From positions 14,932 to 78,931 of the forward strand of contig CAYMLL010000002.1 of the NCBI GenBank assembly GCA_964390645.1: DNA of 64,000 nt, read 5' to 3'. The translations under genes and the position numbers were made by a program. The DNA is from CAYMLL01 sp964390645 (GTDB taxonomy: Bacteria > Planctomycetota > UBA8108). Positions 16,599 through 25,798 of the stretch are shown piece after piece (the first letter of the stretch is position 1; each line of letters opens with the position of its first letter). The notes under the pieces were generated by a model. The model was not told the origin of the DNA. It did not search any database and saw nothing but the letters and a program-made list of their open reading frames with translations.

Positions 16599-17903
16599 AT
16601 GAAAACACCACGGACAAAGATCCTGCTGATTTGCTGCACCTTTCTGCTCTGCTCGACCGTGCCTGTCCGCGCCGAGAACTGGAGCGGCTTTCGGGGACCG
16701 ACCGGCCAGGGCATCTCGACGGAAAAAGGCCTGCCGCTGCACTGGTCCGACAAGGAGAACATCGCCTGGAGGACTCCGATCCCGGGCATCGGATGGTCGT
16801 CGCCCATCGTGCACGACGACCATGTGTTCTTGACTTCGACCACTCAGAAAGGCGTGTCCTGTCACGTGATCGCCGTGGACAGGCGCAGCGGGAAGATCCT
16901 CTGGAACACCAAGGTCTTCGAGCAGATACCCAGGAAGAAACGTGACCACAACTCGCACGCCACACCGACCCCGGTCACCGACGGGCGGCTTGTTTACGCG
17001 GTCTTCAGCGCCGGGAGCATCGCGGCGCTCGATCGTGCCGGGAAGGTCGTCTGGACGAATCACGACATCAAGCACTACAGCCTTCACGGACTCGCGGCGT
17101 CCCCGATCCTCTACGACGACCTGTTGATCATGGCGTACGATGGAAGCAGTGACGGCAAGAACGCCCGGATCGGCTTCAAGATCCCCTGGCAAGGAGCAGT
17201 CATCCTGGCGGTTGACAAGAAGACCGGCAAGGAACGCTGGCGTGGTAAGCGAGGACCGTCACGACTCGGCCACGTGACGCCGGCCATTCTTCGCACAAAC
17301 GGCACGACTCAGCTCGTCAGCTCCACGGGCGACGCCATTCAGGGTTTTGACCCCGACGACGGCACACTCATCTGGTCCGTCTACAGCAAGAGCGAAGGGG
17401 TCGCCCCGTCGAACGCAATCGGCAACGGACTCGTCTACACCGCCACGGGTTTCGAAGTACCGCGAATCCGGGTGGTCCGCACCGACGGCAAGGGCGAGGT
17501 GACCGGGACTCACATCGCCTGGGAACAGGCCAAGGGTGTCCCGATGCTGGCATCGTTGCTGCTTGTCCAGCCGTATCTCTACACGGTGACCGACAAGGGA
17601 GTCGTCACCTGCTACCAGGCCAAGAGCGGCGACATCGTCTGGCAGGAGAGAATCGGCGGCAAGCACTCCAGCTCGCCGGTATACGCCGACGGCAAGATCT
17701 ACTTCCTGTCGGAACGAGACGGAGAGTCGGCCATCATCGAAGCCGGTCCGGAATTCAAGCTCATCGCGCGCAACAAGATCAACGAGAAGTGCAAGGCATC
17801 CGCGGCGTTTTCACAGGGCAATCTGTTCGTTCGGACCGAGAAGAACCTCATCCGCATCGGGGCGTCGTCTCGACAGACCGGGACCCCGGACGCCGGGGAA
17901 TAG
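16599..17903 (+). CDS. exported PQQ-like beta-propeller repeat protein
   Basis: The open frame runs back through the IS remnant to 16017, but the signal peptide (MKTPRTKILLICCTFLLCSTVPVRA) fixes the ATG at 16599, giving 434 residues. The mature part opens with WSGFRGPTGQG, then GIGWSSPIVHDDHVFLTST, and has repeated propeller blades ending in A-x-D-x-x-T/S-G-x-x-x-W (VDRRSGKILWN, VDKKTGKERWRG, YQAKSGDIVWQ). This is the BamB/PQQ-like family typical of planctomycete-like genomes; no vicinal Cys pair or heme is present, so a quinoprotein activity is doubtful. Its closest relatives in the window are the decayed copy just upstream and the C-terminal half of the sulfatase fusion at 49331. Confidence 0.88.
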   Translation: MKTPRTKILLICCTFLLCSTVPVRAENWSGFRGPTGQGISTEKGLPLHWSDKENIAWRTPIPGIGWSSPIVHDDHVFLTSTTQKGVSCHVIAVDRRSGKILWNTKVFEQIPRKKRDHNSHATPTPVTDGRLVYAVFSAGSIAALDRAGKVVWTNHDIKHYSLHGLAASPILYDDLLIMAYDGSSDGKNARIGFKIPWQGAVILAVDKKTGKERWRGKRGPSRLGHVTPAILRTNGTTQLVSSTGDAIQGFDPDDGTLIWSVYSKSEGVAPSNAIGNGLVYTATGFEVPRIRVVRTDGKGEVTGTHIAWEQAKGVPMLASLLLVQPYLYTVTDKGVVTCYQAKSGDIVWQERIGGKHSSSPVYADGKIYFLSERDGESAIIEAGPEFKLIARNKINEKCKASAAFSQGNLFVRTEKNLIRIGASSRQTGTPDAGE

Positions 17904-18289
17904 CGACGCGTCTCCGTCCACGGCTTCTCGGCAGCTCTGTCACCGGAGTGTCCGGAAGAGCCTCTCGCCCGCGAGGACCCGAAAGATCCCCCCCGGAAGG
18001 CTCTTCCAGTTCGTTACATCCTCACGGGATGGGAAGCGCGTCCGAGCCGGCACGGGAACCCGAGATGGGTCGGCGGATCTCTGGCTCCCGGGCCACGTGG
18101 AGATTAAGATCCCGATCAGTCATCGGTCATGAAGACGATCGGCGAAGGGTATGGTGAGCCTCGCGCTCAGCGTAACCCGCAGGTCTGCGAGCCTCGAGAA
18201 GGCGGGGGAGGCCGCGAGCGGCGGTGTCAATCCCGCGTCGACAGCTCGCTCGCACGCAGTCGTTCTTCGATCTCCAAGGAGACCTGTTC
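17904..18289 (+). other. intergenic spacer after the PQQ-like gene
   Basis: There is no gene in these 386 bases. A long inverted repeat at 17954-18007 is listed separately. AAGGAG at 18276-18281 belongs to the CoA transferase downstream. Confidence 0.5.
17954..18007 (+). terminator. terminator-like inverted repeat
   Basis: GGAAGAGCCT (17954-17963) and AGGCTCTTCC (17998-18007) are perfect 10-bp complements, 50 nt after the stop of the PQQ-like gene. The 34-nt loop contains a second small hairpin, CTCG-CCCG-CGAG (17964-17975). There is no T-run after it, so intrinsic termination is uncertain; it could protect the 3' end. Confidence 0.35.
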
Positions 18290-19516
18290 GTGGCAGAGGC
18301 ATCGCTTCCGTTCGAAGGACTCAAGGTCGTCGAGGTCGCCACCTGGATCGCCGCCCCGACCGCGGGGACCATCCTCGGTGACTTCGGCGCCGACGTGATC
18401 AAGATCGAGCCACCCGGCGACGGCGATCCGTATCGCGGTCTTCCGGGGAGCCCGGGGTTCGAGGACGTGGGCGTGAACTACACGTGGATCATGTCCGCCC
18501 GTGGCAAGCGCAGCATGACGCTCAACCTCAAGACCGAAGCCGGAGTCGAGATCTTGAGACGACTGGTTCGAGGCTGTGACGTGTACATCACTAACCAGCC
18601 GTCACCGGTTCGCGAGCGCTTCGGGTTGACCTACGACGAGCTGTCCCCGCTGAATCCACAGATGATCTACGCCTCGTTGACCGCGTACGGCGAGGTCGGC
18701 CCCGAGCGCGATCAACCCGCGTTCGATCAGGTCGCTTACTGGGCCCGATCCGGTCTCCTGGACCTGGTGCGTGCTCCCGGGGCGCCACCCGCTCAGGGGC
18801 TCCCCGGCATGGGCGATCATCCGACCGGAGTCTCGCTCTACGCCGCGATTCTGACGGCTCTCTACCGGCGCGAGCGTACCGGCAAGGGCGCTCTGGTACA
18901 CACGTCTCTGCACGCCAACGGCTTCTGGTCAAACGGCTGCCTGGGCCAGGCCGCTCTCGCGGGAGCCGACCTCGCCGACCGTCGAGAGACGACACCACGC
19001 GCAGACCGACGGCGGCCGGCGACCCACGTGCTCTACGAAGCGCGGGACGGACGCTACATTCAGCTCAACATGGTGCGTTCGGAGGAACAGGTGGCGGCGT
19101 TGTTCGGGGTCCTGGGCCTGCAACACCTGCTCCAGGAGCCGCGCTTCGCGACTCCCGACGACCGCCTGGAGAACGGCGACGCCCTGGCAACCGAGATGCG
19201 CTCAGCCTTCTGCACGCGACCGGCTGCCGAGTGGTTTGCGGCGCTTCATGCCGAAGGTGTTCCGGCAACTCCTGTGACCCTGGCAGAGGAGATGATCGCT
19301 GACCGTCAGGCGATCGCCAACGACGTCCTGCTCTTGACCGACGACCCCGAGGTCGGGATGTCTCACGTCATCAATCACCCGGTCAGGCTGGGAGATGTCC
19401 GCGGCCGCGGCCCCTCTCGCCCTCCGGACGTCGGTGAGCACTGCGACGAGGTCATGGCGGAGCTCGGCTACAGCCCGAGCGAGATCGAACAGCTGCGACG
19501 GAACGGCGTTTTCTAG
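18290..19516 (+). CDS. family III CoA transferase (CaiB/BaiF)
   Basis: The frame is open earlier, but GTG at 18290 with AAGGAG 8 nt before it gives a 408-residue protein starting AEASLPFEGLKVVEVATW, the normal family N-terminus. Signatures include TWIAAPTAGTILGDFGADVIKIEPP, SARGKRSMTLNLK and the catalytic Asp in GMGDHPTG. It would move CoA between carboxylic acids through an Asp-CoA intermediate. The C-terminus (VGEHCDEVMAELGYSPSEIEQLR) is complete. It is followed 86 nt later by an amidohydrolase on the same strand. The substrate is unknown. Confidence 0.94.
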   Translation: MAEASLPFEGLKVVEVATWIAAPTAGTILGDFGADVIKIEPPGDGDPYRGLPGSPGFEDVGVNYTWIMSARGKRSMTLNLKTEAGVEILRRLVRGCDVYITNQPSPVRERFGLTYDELSPLNPQMIYASLTAYGEVGPERDQPAFDQVAYWARSGLLDLVRAPGAPPAQGLPGMGDHPTGVSLYAAILTALYRRERTGKGALVHTSLHANGFWSNGCLGQAALAGADLADRRETTPRADRRRPATHVLYEARDGRYIQLNMVRSEEQVAALFGVLGLQHLLQEPRFATPDDRLENGDALATEMRSAFCTRPAAEWFAALHAEGVPATPVTLAEEMIADRQAIANDVLLLTDDPEVGMSHVINHPVRLGDVRGRGPSRPPDVGEHCDEVMAELGYSPSEIEQLRRNGVF

Positions 19517-19602
19517 GGCTCCGACGCTCGAGGCGCCATTCTGGTAAGTACGACGGCAAGGGAATGGCGCCCCGGAATCCTGGTGATTCAAGGAGTTCAG
19601 CA

Positions 19603-20373
19603 ATGGCACGACCGCGAGACCTCGGCGTCATCGACTTGATGCTGGAGGTGCCGTCCGGCGAGGCGGGAATGGGTATGGGGGCAGCTTGCCAGCTGACCCG
19701 CGACAAGGGCACCGACGATTTCACCCATCACCCGGCCCAGTATCTGTTCAAGAGCGCGCCGGAGCGCATGTCGAAGACCACCACGGTCGACCGGATCGTG
19801 GAGATGATGGACGCATTCGGAGTGCAGATGGCACAGATCGGTGTCAGTGCCCGGAACCCCGAACCGGCGCTGCAGATGTTCGACAAGTACCCCACGCGAT
19901 TCTTCGGATCGGTCGGTGTCGACCCGCACGCCGGTATGGAAGGCGTGCGCGCTCTCGAAGACACCGTGAAGAGGCACCCCAACATCAAGTCAGCTTCGGC
20001 AGCGCCCTGTCTTCTGTATCCACAGGTGCCGATCGACGACAAGCGATTCTATCCGGTCTACGCCAAGTGCGCGGAGCTCGGCATACCGATCAACATGCTG
20101 GTGGGCGTGCCGGGGCCGCGTGTCCCGTTCAAGTGGCCGAATCTCTACTACTCCACGTCCGCCTGGGCGCCAAAACACTACCCACGCAACGTGCTCGAGT
20201 TCGCGAACAAACGCGGGCCCACGAAAGTGATGTACGCGGGCTATTTCCCGGGTCTCTCGTACGAGCGCATCTTCGGAGAGATGGACGACCTCCCGCTCGG
20301 GGACGAGGTGTGGCCGAGATTCCTGCGTGACAACGCGGTGGAGGTTTACGGATTGCAGGACATCCTGCCGTGA
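19603..20373 (+). CDS. amidohydrolase 2 family protein lacking the N-terminal HxH
   Basis: ATG at 19603 follows AAGGAG and gives 256 residues; the preceding 13 codons of open frame are not used. The TIM-barrel features are those of PF04909-type decarboxylase/hydrolases: PAQYLFKSAPE, a helix MDAFGVQMAQIGV, FFGSVGVDPH, and a C-terminal VMYAGYFPGLSYERIF. The usual metal-binding D-x-H-x-H at the start is replaced by VIDLMLEVP, so two metal ligands are missing. A similar His-less branch is known among amidohydrolase-like proteins, so this may be a real subfamily and not decay. Function is unknown. Confidence 0.8.
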   Translation: MARPRDLGVIDLMLEVPSGEAGMGMGAACQLTRDKGTDDFTHHPAQYLFKSAPERMSKTTTVDRIVEMMDAFGVQMAQIGVSARNPEPALQMFDKYPTRFFGSVGVDPHAGMEGVRALEDTVKRHPNIKSASAAPCLLYPQVPIDDKRFYPVYAKCAELGIPINMLVGVPGPRVPFKWPNLYYSTSAWAPKHYPRNVLEFANKRGPTKVMYAGYFPGLSYERIFGEMDDLPLGDEVWPRFLRDNAVEVYGLQDILP

Positions 20374-20999
20374 TCACGACGGAGACTGACGCATACCGTC
20401 GGCTGGCTATCGTCTCGGTATCCTCGAGCTGTTGACGCTCCAGAGGCACGTCGGCAACGACGAAGCTGGTCGTCAACCAGGCTGCTTGTTTCACCGAAGA
20501 CGCTCGGTCCACGAGTCCCGGAAGACCCTTCGAACGCCCCGAAACGCGCGACGGAATTGCCGACGCGGCCCAACGCGGCGGCCCACCCGTGACGGACGAC
20601 GACATCAGCACGCGTGAAGACGACAACACGAAGACACGTCACGGTCTGCGGCTCGTCGTTACACGCCGGGACGAGAAGCCCGGGATCCACCGCTGCAGGC
20701 GATACGAGGACACGCTCGTCGAGCCTGACGAGGAGTGATGACTCGAGACGCGCGCGATGAGTTCGACGCCGTCGACTCCGGCAAGAACGGTGCGTTCGAC
20801 CATCGGACTCCACCCGAAGCCCGTCTTCCGGCGACGACCACCGCCATGGTGCCGCGAACAGCGGTACTCAACGTGGGGTGGCCCCTTCCCGGTGTCGGAC
20901 ACGTCCTGACATTGCCGCCGAGGGACGGTTCGCTACACTGTACGCGCGCCTCGGTGACGACCGGTCGGTACGATTCCGCAGCATGAAGGAAACGACACG
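20374..20999 (+). other. gene-free spacer
   Basis: There is no gene in these 626 bases; frames on both strands are Arg-rich or short. The last 90 bases contain the candidate promoter for the alcohol dehydrogenase. AAGGA precedes its ATG. Confidence 0.5.
20912..20939 (+). promoter_or_regulatory. candidate sigma-70-type promoter
   Basis: TTGCCG (20912-20917) and TACACT (20934-20939) are separated by 16 nt and lie about 60 nt upstream of the alcohol dehydrogenase ATG at 21000. The match is by eye only and could be chance. Confidence 0.3.
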
Positions 21000-22046
21000 A
21001 TGACGAAGATGGCCAGGTCGGCTCGCTGGACCGGGCCCCGGAAGCTCGAGCTGCGCGAATCGAGGCTGCCCCCGCCAGGCGTCGGGCAGGTGCAGCTCGC
21101 GATCAAGAGCGTTGGCATCTGCGGCTCGGACCTGCATTTCTACCGAGGCGACTTTTCTCCCCGTCCGGGAATCACGCCGGGACATGAGATGGCCGGCACC
21201 GTCAGCGCTGTCGGCGCAGGCGTCAAGCACGTCCAGGAGGGTGATCTGGTCGGTGTGGAGCCTCTCCTGCGATGCGGCTTCTGTCCCTTCTGCGCGTCGG
21301 GTGACTATCACGTCTGCAGCGAGCGTGGTCTGATCGGAGAGAACATGGACGGCGGTATGAGCGAGTTCGCCACGGTGCCCGCCAACACCGCGTTCAAGGC
21401 GCCCGCCGGCGTCGACGCCGAGCTGGCAGCGCTGTCCGAGCCACTGGCATGCTCCGTACACGGCTTCAACAAGGTGAGGCTCCGAGGACACGAGACCGTG
21501 TTCATTCTCGGCGCCGGCACCATCGGCCTCACGGCCATCCTCGCAGCGAGAGCCAACGGCGCACATACGATCGTGCTGGCCCGTCACCCTCATCAGCAGG
21601 AAGCCGCCCGAACGCTCGGCGCCGATGAGGTCATCGGTGACGACGAGGCGGGCGTCACGCGCATGAAGGAGCTCAAGAAGGCACAGGCCGTCGACGTGGC
21701 CGTGGAGACGGTTGGCGGCCGAGGCGACACGCTGCTCCAGGCGCAGCGCATGGTACGACCCAAGGGTCGCGTCCTCCTCCTTGGTGTGTTCACCACGCCG
21801 ACGGTCAACATCAACGCGCTCCACCTCGCACTGCGCGAAGTCGAGATGATCGGGTCGATGACGTACTCCGCCAGCAACGGCAGGGCCGATTACCAGATCG
21901 CTCTGGACGTGATGGCAAGTTACGCCGACGCCGGACGGAAGCTGGTAACGCACCACTTTGCTCTGGACGACGTCAACACGGCTTTCGAGACCGCGCTCGA
22001 CAAGTCCAACCGATCGATCAAGGTGCACCTCAATCCCGGCGCGTAG
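21000..22046 (+). CDS. zinc-dependent alcohol/polyol dehydrogenase (MDR family)
   Basis: The product is 348 residues. Catalytic zinc ligands are C41 (GICGSD), H62 and E63 (PGHEMAG); the structural zinc site has C92, C95, C98 and C106. The Rossmann domain has FILGAGTIGLTA. This is the threonine/sorbitol dehydrogenase branch of medium-chain dehydrogenases, oxidising a secondary alcohol or polyol with NAD(P). It is followed after 71 nt by a Gfo/Idh/MocA oxidoreductase, which suggests a sugar or polyol route (inference). Confidence 0.94.
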   Translation: MTKMARSARWTGPRKLELRESRLPPPGVGQVQLAIKSVGICGSDLHFYRGDFSPRPGITPGHEMAGTVSAVGAGVKHVQEGDLVGVEPLLRCGFCPFCASGDYHVCSERGLIGENMDGGMSEFATVPANTAFKAPAGVDAELAALSEPLACSVHGFNKVRLRGHETVFILGAGTIGLTAILAARANGAHTIVLARHPHQQEAARTLGADEVIGDDEAGVTRMKELKKAQAVDVAVETVGGRGDTLLQAQRMVRPKGRVLLLGVFTTPTVNINALHLALREVEMIGSMTYSASNGRADYQIALDVMASYADAGRKLVTHHFALDDVNTAFETALDKSNRSIKVHLNPGA

Positions 22047-22117
22047 ATCGAACGTCTACACGGTCCACGCTGATACCTTCAGGAGTTCATGTCAACCGCG
22101 TACCCCGGGAGTGAAGC

Positions 22118-23101
22118 ATGATTCGTTTCGGTGTGCTCGGCGCGGCCAGGATTACCCCCAGCGCGCTGATTCAACCCTGTGCGGACGAGGACAGGGCCGA
22201 GATTCACTGCATCGCTGCACGCGACGGGGAGAGGGCGAAGAGATACGCCGAGGAACACGGCATCCTCGGCGTGCACTGCAGCTACGCCGACGTCATCAAC
22301 GATCCGACGATCAACGCGGTGTACAACCCGTTGCCGATCTCTCTGCACCGTGAGTGGACCATAAAGGCGCTGCGGGCCGGCAAGCACGTCCTGTGCGAGA
22401 AGTCCTTTGCAGCCAACGCCACGGAGGCCGAGGAGATGGCCGCGGCTGCCGAAGACACCGGCCTCGTGCTGATGGACGCGTTTCATTATCGCTATCACCC
22501 GGTGTTCAGACGCGCTCGGGAGATCGTGCAAACCGATCTGCTGGGACAGGTGCGCGCTGTGGAAGGCGCCTTTCACATTCAGGTCACCGATCCGAGCAAC
22601 ATCCGACTGATCTATGCGACAGGTGGCGGCGTCACCATGGATATTGGCTGCTACCCGATTTCCTGGGCGCGACACATCACCGGTGAGGAGCCGGACATCG
22701 TGACCGCAGTCGCCGAGGTCGGGCCGCCGAACGTCGACACCTACCTGGCGGCAGAGTTTCGTTTCCCGAGCGGAATCGAAGCGACCGTCTCCGGCGACAT
22801 GCGCGCGGGCACCACGACTCGCATGGACCTGAAGGTAACGGGAGACAGGGGCGAGATGACGGTCACCAACCCGCTGGTTCCGCACAAGGGCCACCGTATC
22901 GAGCTCGACATCGGGAGTGAGACGACGGTCGAGGAGCTGGATCGCCGTCCCACCTACGCTTACCAGCTGGACGCCTTCATCGACGCCATCGAAGAAGGCA
23001 AGCCACTGCTTACCGGGACCGATGATGCGGTCAAGCAGATGAGATTGATCGATCGCTGTTACGAAGCCGCCGGTCTGCCTCTTCGCGGGCTGGATCTGTA
23101 G
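22118..23101 (+). CDS. Gfo/Idh/MocA family oxidoreductase
   Basis: This 327-residue protein has an N-terminal Rossmann fold (IRFGVLGAARITPSAL; YNPLPISLHREW) and the conserved E-K motif in VLCEKSFAAN, followed by a C-terminal alpha/beta domain with DAFHYRYHP and GVTMDIGCYPI. Members use NAD(P) to oxidise or reduce sugars and derivatives, including scyllo-inositol and glucose-fructose substrates. EKS replaces the usual EKP. It is in the same strand and spacing group as the zinc dehydrogenase. Confidence 0.94.
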   Translation: MIRFGVLGAARITPSALIQPCADEDRAEIHCIAARDGERAKRYAEEHGILGVHCSYADVINDPTINAVYNPLPISLHREWTIKALRAGKHVLCEKSFAANATEAEEMAAAAEDTGLVLMDAFHYRYHPVFRRAREIVQTDLLGQVRAVEGAFHIQVTDPSNIRLIYATGGGVTMDIGCYPISWARHITGEEPDIVTAVAEVGPPNVDTYLAAEFRFPSGIEATVSGDMRAGTTTRMDLKVTGDRGEMTVTNPLVPHKGHRIELDIGSETTVEELDRRPTYAYQLDAFIDAIEEGKPLLTGTDDAVKQMRLIDRCYEAAGLPLRGLDL

Positions 23102-23205
23102 GAGACCCGTCGCTCGTCACCGGTGTTCCCGCAAGCTCGGGAGGGGAACTTCGGGGGCAGCAAGGTCGTGACCCGACGACCGGGGAAGCGCAGCTTCACG
23201 AACGC

Positions 23206-24404
23206 GTGGTCCGGGTGGAGCGGCCAGCAAGTCACTACACGATACTTCGTGCACGTTCCGGTCAGTTCCTGGGAGCTGCTGATGGCGAGAGACTGGAGAC
23301 TTTCCGGCACGTCGACGACCAGGCGATGTGGCAGCGGCACAGCGACCCGGATGCCTTCCAGCATGTCACCACCGAGTTGACCTTGACCGTGGAGCCCGCC
23401 GCGTGCGGTTGCCATCTTCGACGGGACGGCACTCCCGTGACAGTCGATGGCAAACCGGACGAGGATGCTGTCGTTTTCGCTCCGGAGCACGGACCTGCAC
23501 GGCTGCCGTCGAAGTACCTGCGGACATTCAGAGAGAATGGCTGGGTCGCGCTGGCGTGCATGCTGAGCCCGAAGACCGTGGGCGCGCTGCAGCAGACCTC
23601 GTGCACGGGACCCTGGCCGGACCGACCTCACGATCCGCGGGAGCGGCTGTTGACCCGCGGCGCGGTGGTGGCAAGGACCGCGGTCGAGCCCGTCTCGCTC
23701 TGGCTGATGCGACAGTACCTGCAGACCGAGGATATTCGCCTGGGACACTCCCCGAGCTTTGCCGTACTCGACAAGGACGACGGCGTTCGCGATGTGCTGG
23801 CCTGGCATTCCGACTATCCGTACTTGTGGGGAATAACGAGCAGGATCGGCAGCGACAGAATATCGATTCATGACTCCAGCGGTTTCTCCGTGGCCGTCCA
23901 GCGCAACGTCTGCATCACGGAGTTCACGAGGGAGAACGGCGCAACCCGCGTCAAGCTGGGCTCACAACGGAGAAACGCCGGACCGCCGCCAGAGTGGGGA
24001 ACCACAGCGGCGTACTCTCGCCGGGCCATCGAGCGGAGCATGGCTTGCCCTACAATGGGCCGGAAGCAGACGTCATCGAGGCGCCGGCGGGAAGCGTCAT
24101 TCTCTACGATGCGCGGACCTGACATCGCACGGGGATCGACCGGAGCGACCAGAAGCAGGCGGCCATCCTGCAGGCCGTGATTCCCATGTACATCATGCCG
24201 TTCATGGACACGAGCCGGGACTACAAGGAGTTTCTGGCGAGTTCCGTGCCGGATGAGCTGACCCGACGGGAGAGGGATGAGCTCCGGAAGCTGATGGTGC
24301 ACAGGCTGGTCGGACCCCGGGGTCAGTTCGCGGTCGGCGTGGACGAGGAGCTCACTGAACTGGTGCGTGGTGAAGCCGCACCGGGTCGGTCGCAGTATCC
24401 ATGA
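23206..24404 (+). pseudogene. phytanoyl-CoA dioxygenase (PhyH)-like gene, broken
   Basis: The first frame (23206 to about 24015) encodes a PhyH-like protein: LPSKYLRTFRENGWVALACML is the usual opening helix, WHSDYPYLW supplies the iron-binding H-x-D, and CITEFTRENGATRVKLGS follows. Near 24016-24018 one base is missing, and the next frame continues SPGHRAEHGLPYNG and EAPAGSVILYDART. A TGA at 24120 then replaces the expected Trp before HRTG, which holds the second iron His. The same frame runs on (AVIPMYIMPFMDTSRDY) to 24404. Two independent lesions argue for a pseudogene; a single sequencing error would not explain both. The N-terminal start is uncertain. Confidence 0.75.
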
Positions 24405-24459
24405 ACCCGGATCCCCGGGTCAGGGAGCTGATCGGGACTCCGACCTCGCCGGAGCCGCC

Positions 24460-25713
24460 TCACCCGAACAGCTGGTCGAGATGGCGGTTGCGAAACTTGC
24501 CGAGCGGGTCGTAGTGGCCCGCCCTGACGACGAAGTCGTCGAACCGTGGGTAGAGACGGCGGACGGTCTCCGGCGGGAGAGCGTGCAGCTTCCCCCAGTG
24601 GGGCCGGGGCTCGAACGGACGCAGAGCCGCCTCGATCTCCGGCAGCACCTGCTGAACCGCGGGCCAGTCGGTGACCCACGAGAAGTGCAGCGCCAGGCTA
24701 TCGTCGGGGCAGGGGCTGAGCCACAGATCGTCGGCGGCCACCGATCGGACCTCGCTCATGACGCCGCCGAACATCACCGGGGTCAGCGAGGGCCCGAACT
24801 CGACGAGAGCGCGCAGGGCGTCCGGCCCGTGGCGACGGGCCACGAAGTACTCCGTCTGCAGCTCACGCCCGGACGTCACCGGGCGGGAGGCCCGGACGTG
24901 AGGCAGCCGTTCGTGCCAGGGCCCCGGGACCAGCAGCTGCTCGGTGAAGAGGTCGGCCCACTTCGGCCCGCTGGGCGCCAGCCGCTGTTCGGCCCGCCGG
25001 GCTCCCAGGTAGTCGTCGGGCGTGTCAGGCAACGGACCGGTGACGGTGTCGAGCCGGAACTTGCGCCAGACCTGCTCGACACGACCGTGCTGCCAGTCGG
25101 TGAAGTAGCTGACGCTGTAGGCGCTGGCCATGATCTCGTCGAGGTGGTCGATGGCGTTCACCTGTGTCATGTCGAGGTGCAGCTCCTGCGCCATCGCGTA
25201 GGCCGGCTCGACTTCCAGGGTCAAGCGCGCCACCACACCGAAGGCACCGAGACCGATGGCGGTTGCCGCCAGATCATCGGCCGGGATCTCGACGAGATCA
25301 CCCCCGGCGGTGACGATCTCCATCCCCCGGATCGCCGCCGCCAGGCAGCGGTTGGAGTCGCCCGAGCCATGGGTGCCGGTCGCACAGGCGCCGACCACGC
25401 TGAAATCCGGCAGCGACGGCACGTTGTGCAACGCAAGCCCCGCCCGCTGGAGATGGTCGGCCAGCTCGTGATAGAGGATTCCCGCCTCGATGGTGACGGT
25501 GGACGCCGCGGCGTCCATCTCGACCACCCGGTTGAGTCGGCGGAGCGATACGAGCGCTCCGTCGGTATCGACGAGATCGTTGAACGAGTGGCCCGCGCCG
25601 ACGACCCGCACCTGTTCCGAGCGGGAGACGATGTGCTGGAGCTCCTCGACCGTCACCGGCTCGTGGAATCCGGTCGCCCCGAAGACGACGTTGCCCGACC
25701 AGTTGCTCTTCAT
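24460..25713 (-). CDS. FAD-linked alditol/xylitol oxidase-like protein
   Basis: This 417-residue protein has the vanillyl-alcohol-oxidase fold. The N-terminal FAD domain has VRVVGAGHSFND with His42, the residue covalently bound to FAD in alditol oxidase. It continues with PDFSVVGACATGTHGSG and the family C-terminus (RPHWGKLHALPP), where the Lys helps catalysis. The sequence resembles alditol/xylitol oxidase and aldonolactone oxidases, which oxidise sugar alcohols or lactones with O2. It is convergent to the broken PhyH gene. A role in polyol use fits the dehydrogenase genes nearby. Confidence 0.92.
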   Translation of the reverse strand: MKSNWSGNVVFGATGFHEPVTVEELQHIVSRSEQVRVVGAGHSFNDLVDTDGALVSLRRLNRVVEMDAAASTVTIEAGILYHELADHLQRAGLALHNVPSLPDFSVVGACATGTHGSGDSNRCLAAAIRGMEIVTAGGDLVEIPADDLAATAIGLGAFGVVARLTLEVEPAYAMAQELHLDMTQVNAIDHLDEIMASAYSVSYFTDWQHGRVEQVWRKFRLDTVTGPLPDTPDDYLGARRAEQRLAPSGPKWADLFTEQLLVPGPWHERLPHVRASRPVTSGRELQTEYFVARRHGPDALRALVEFGPSLTPVMFGGVMSEVRSVAADDLWLSPCPDDSLALHFSWVTDWPAVQQVLPEIEAALRPFEPRPHWGKLHALPPETVRRLYPRFDDFVVRAGHYDPLGKFRNRHLDQLFG

Positions 25714-25798
25714 GGCTCAACGGCCCCGCTCTCTCCGACTCACGAGCCGTCCTTCGCTTCTTCGCCGAGACTCGGTGATCGCGAGACGGGGCCGGGCC

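Noticed and set aside
24120..24122. Selenocysteine at the PhyH-like TGA
   Set aside because: The family has Trp here, not Cys, and a frameshift lies close upstream; decay is simpler.
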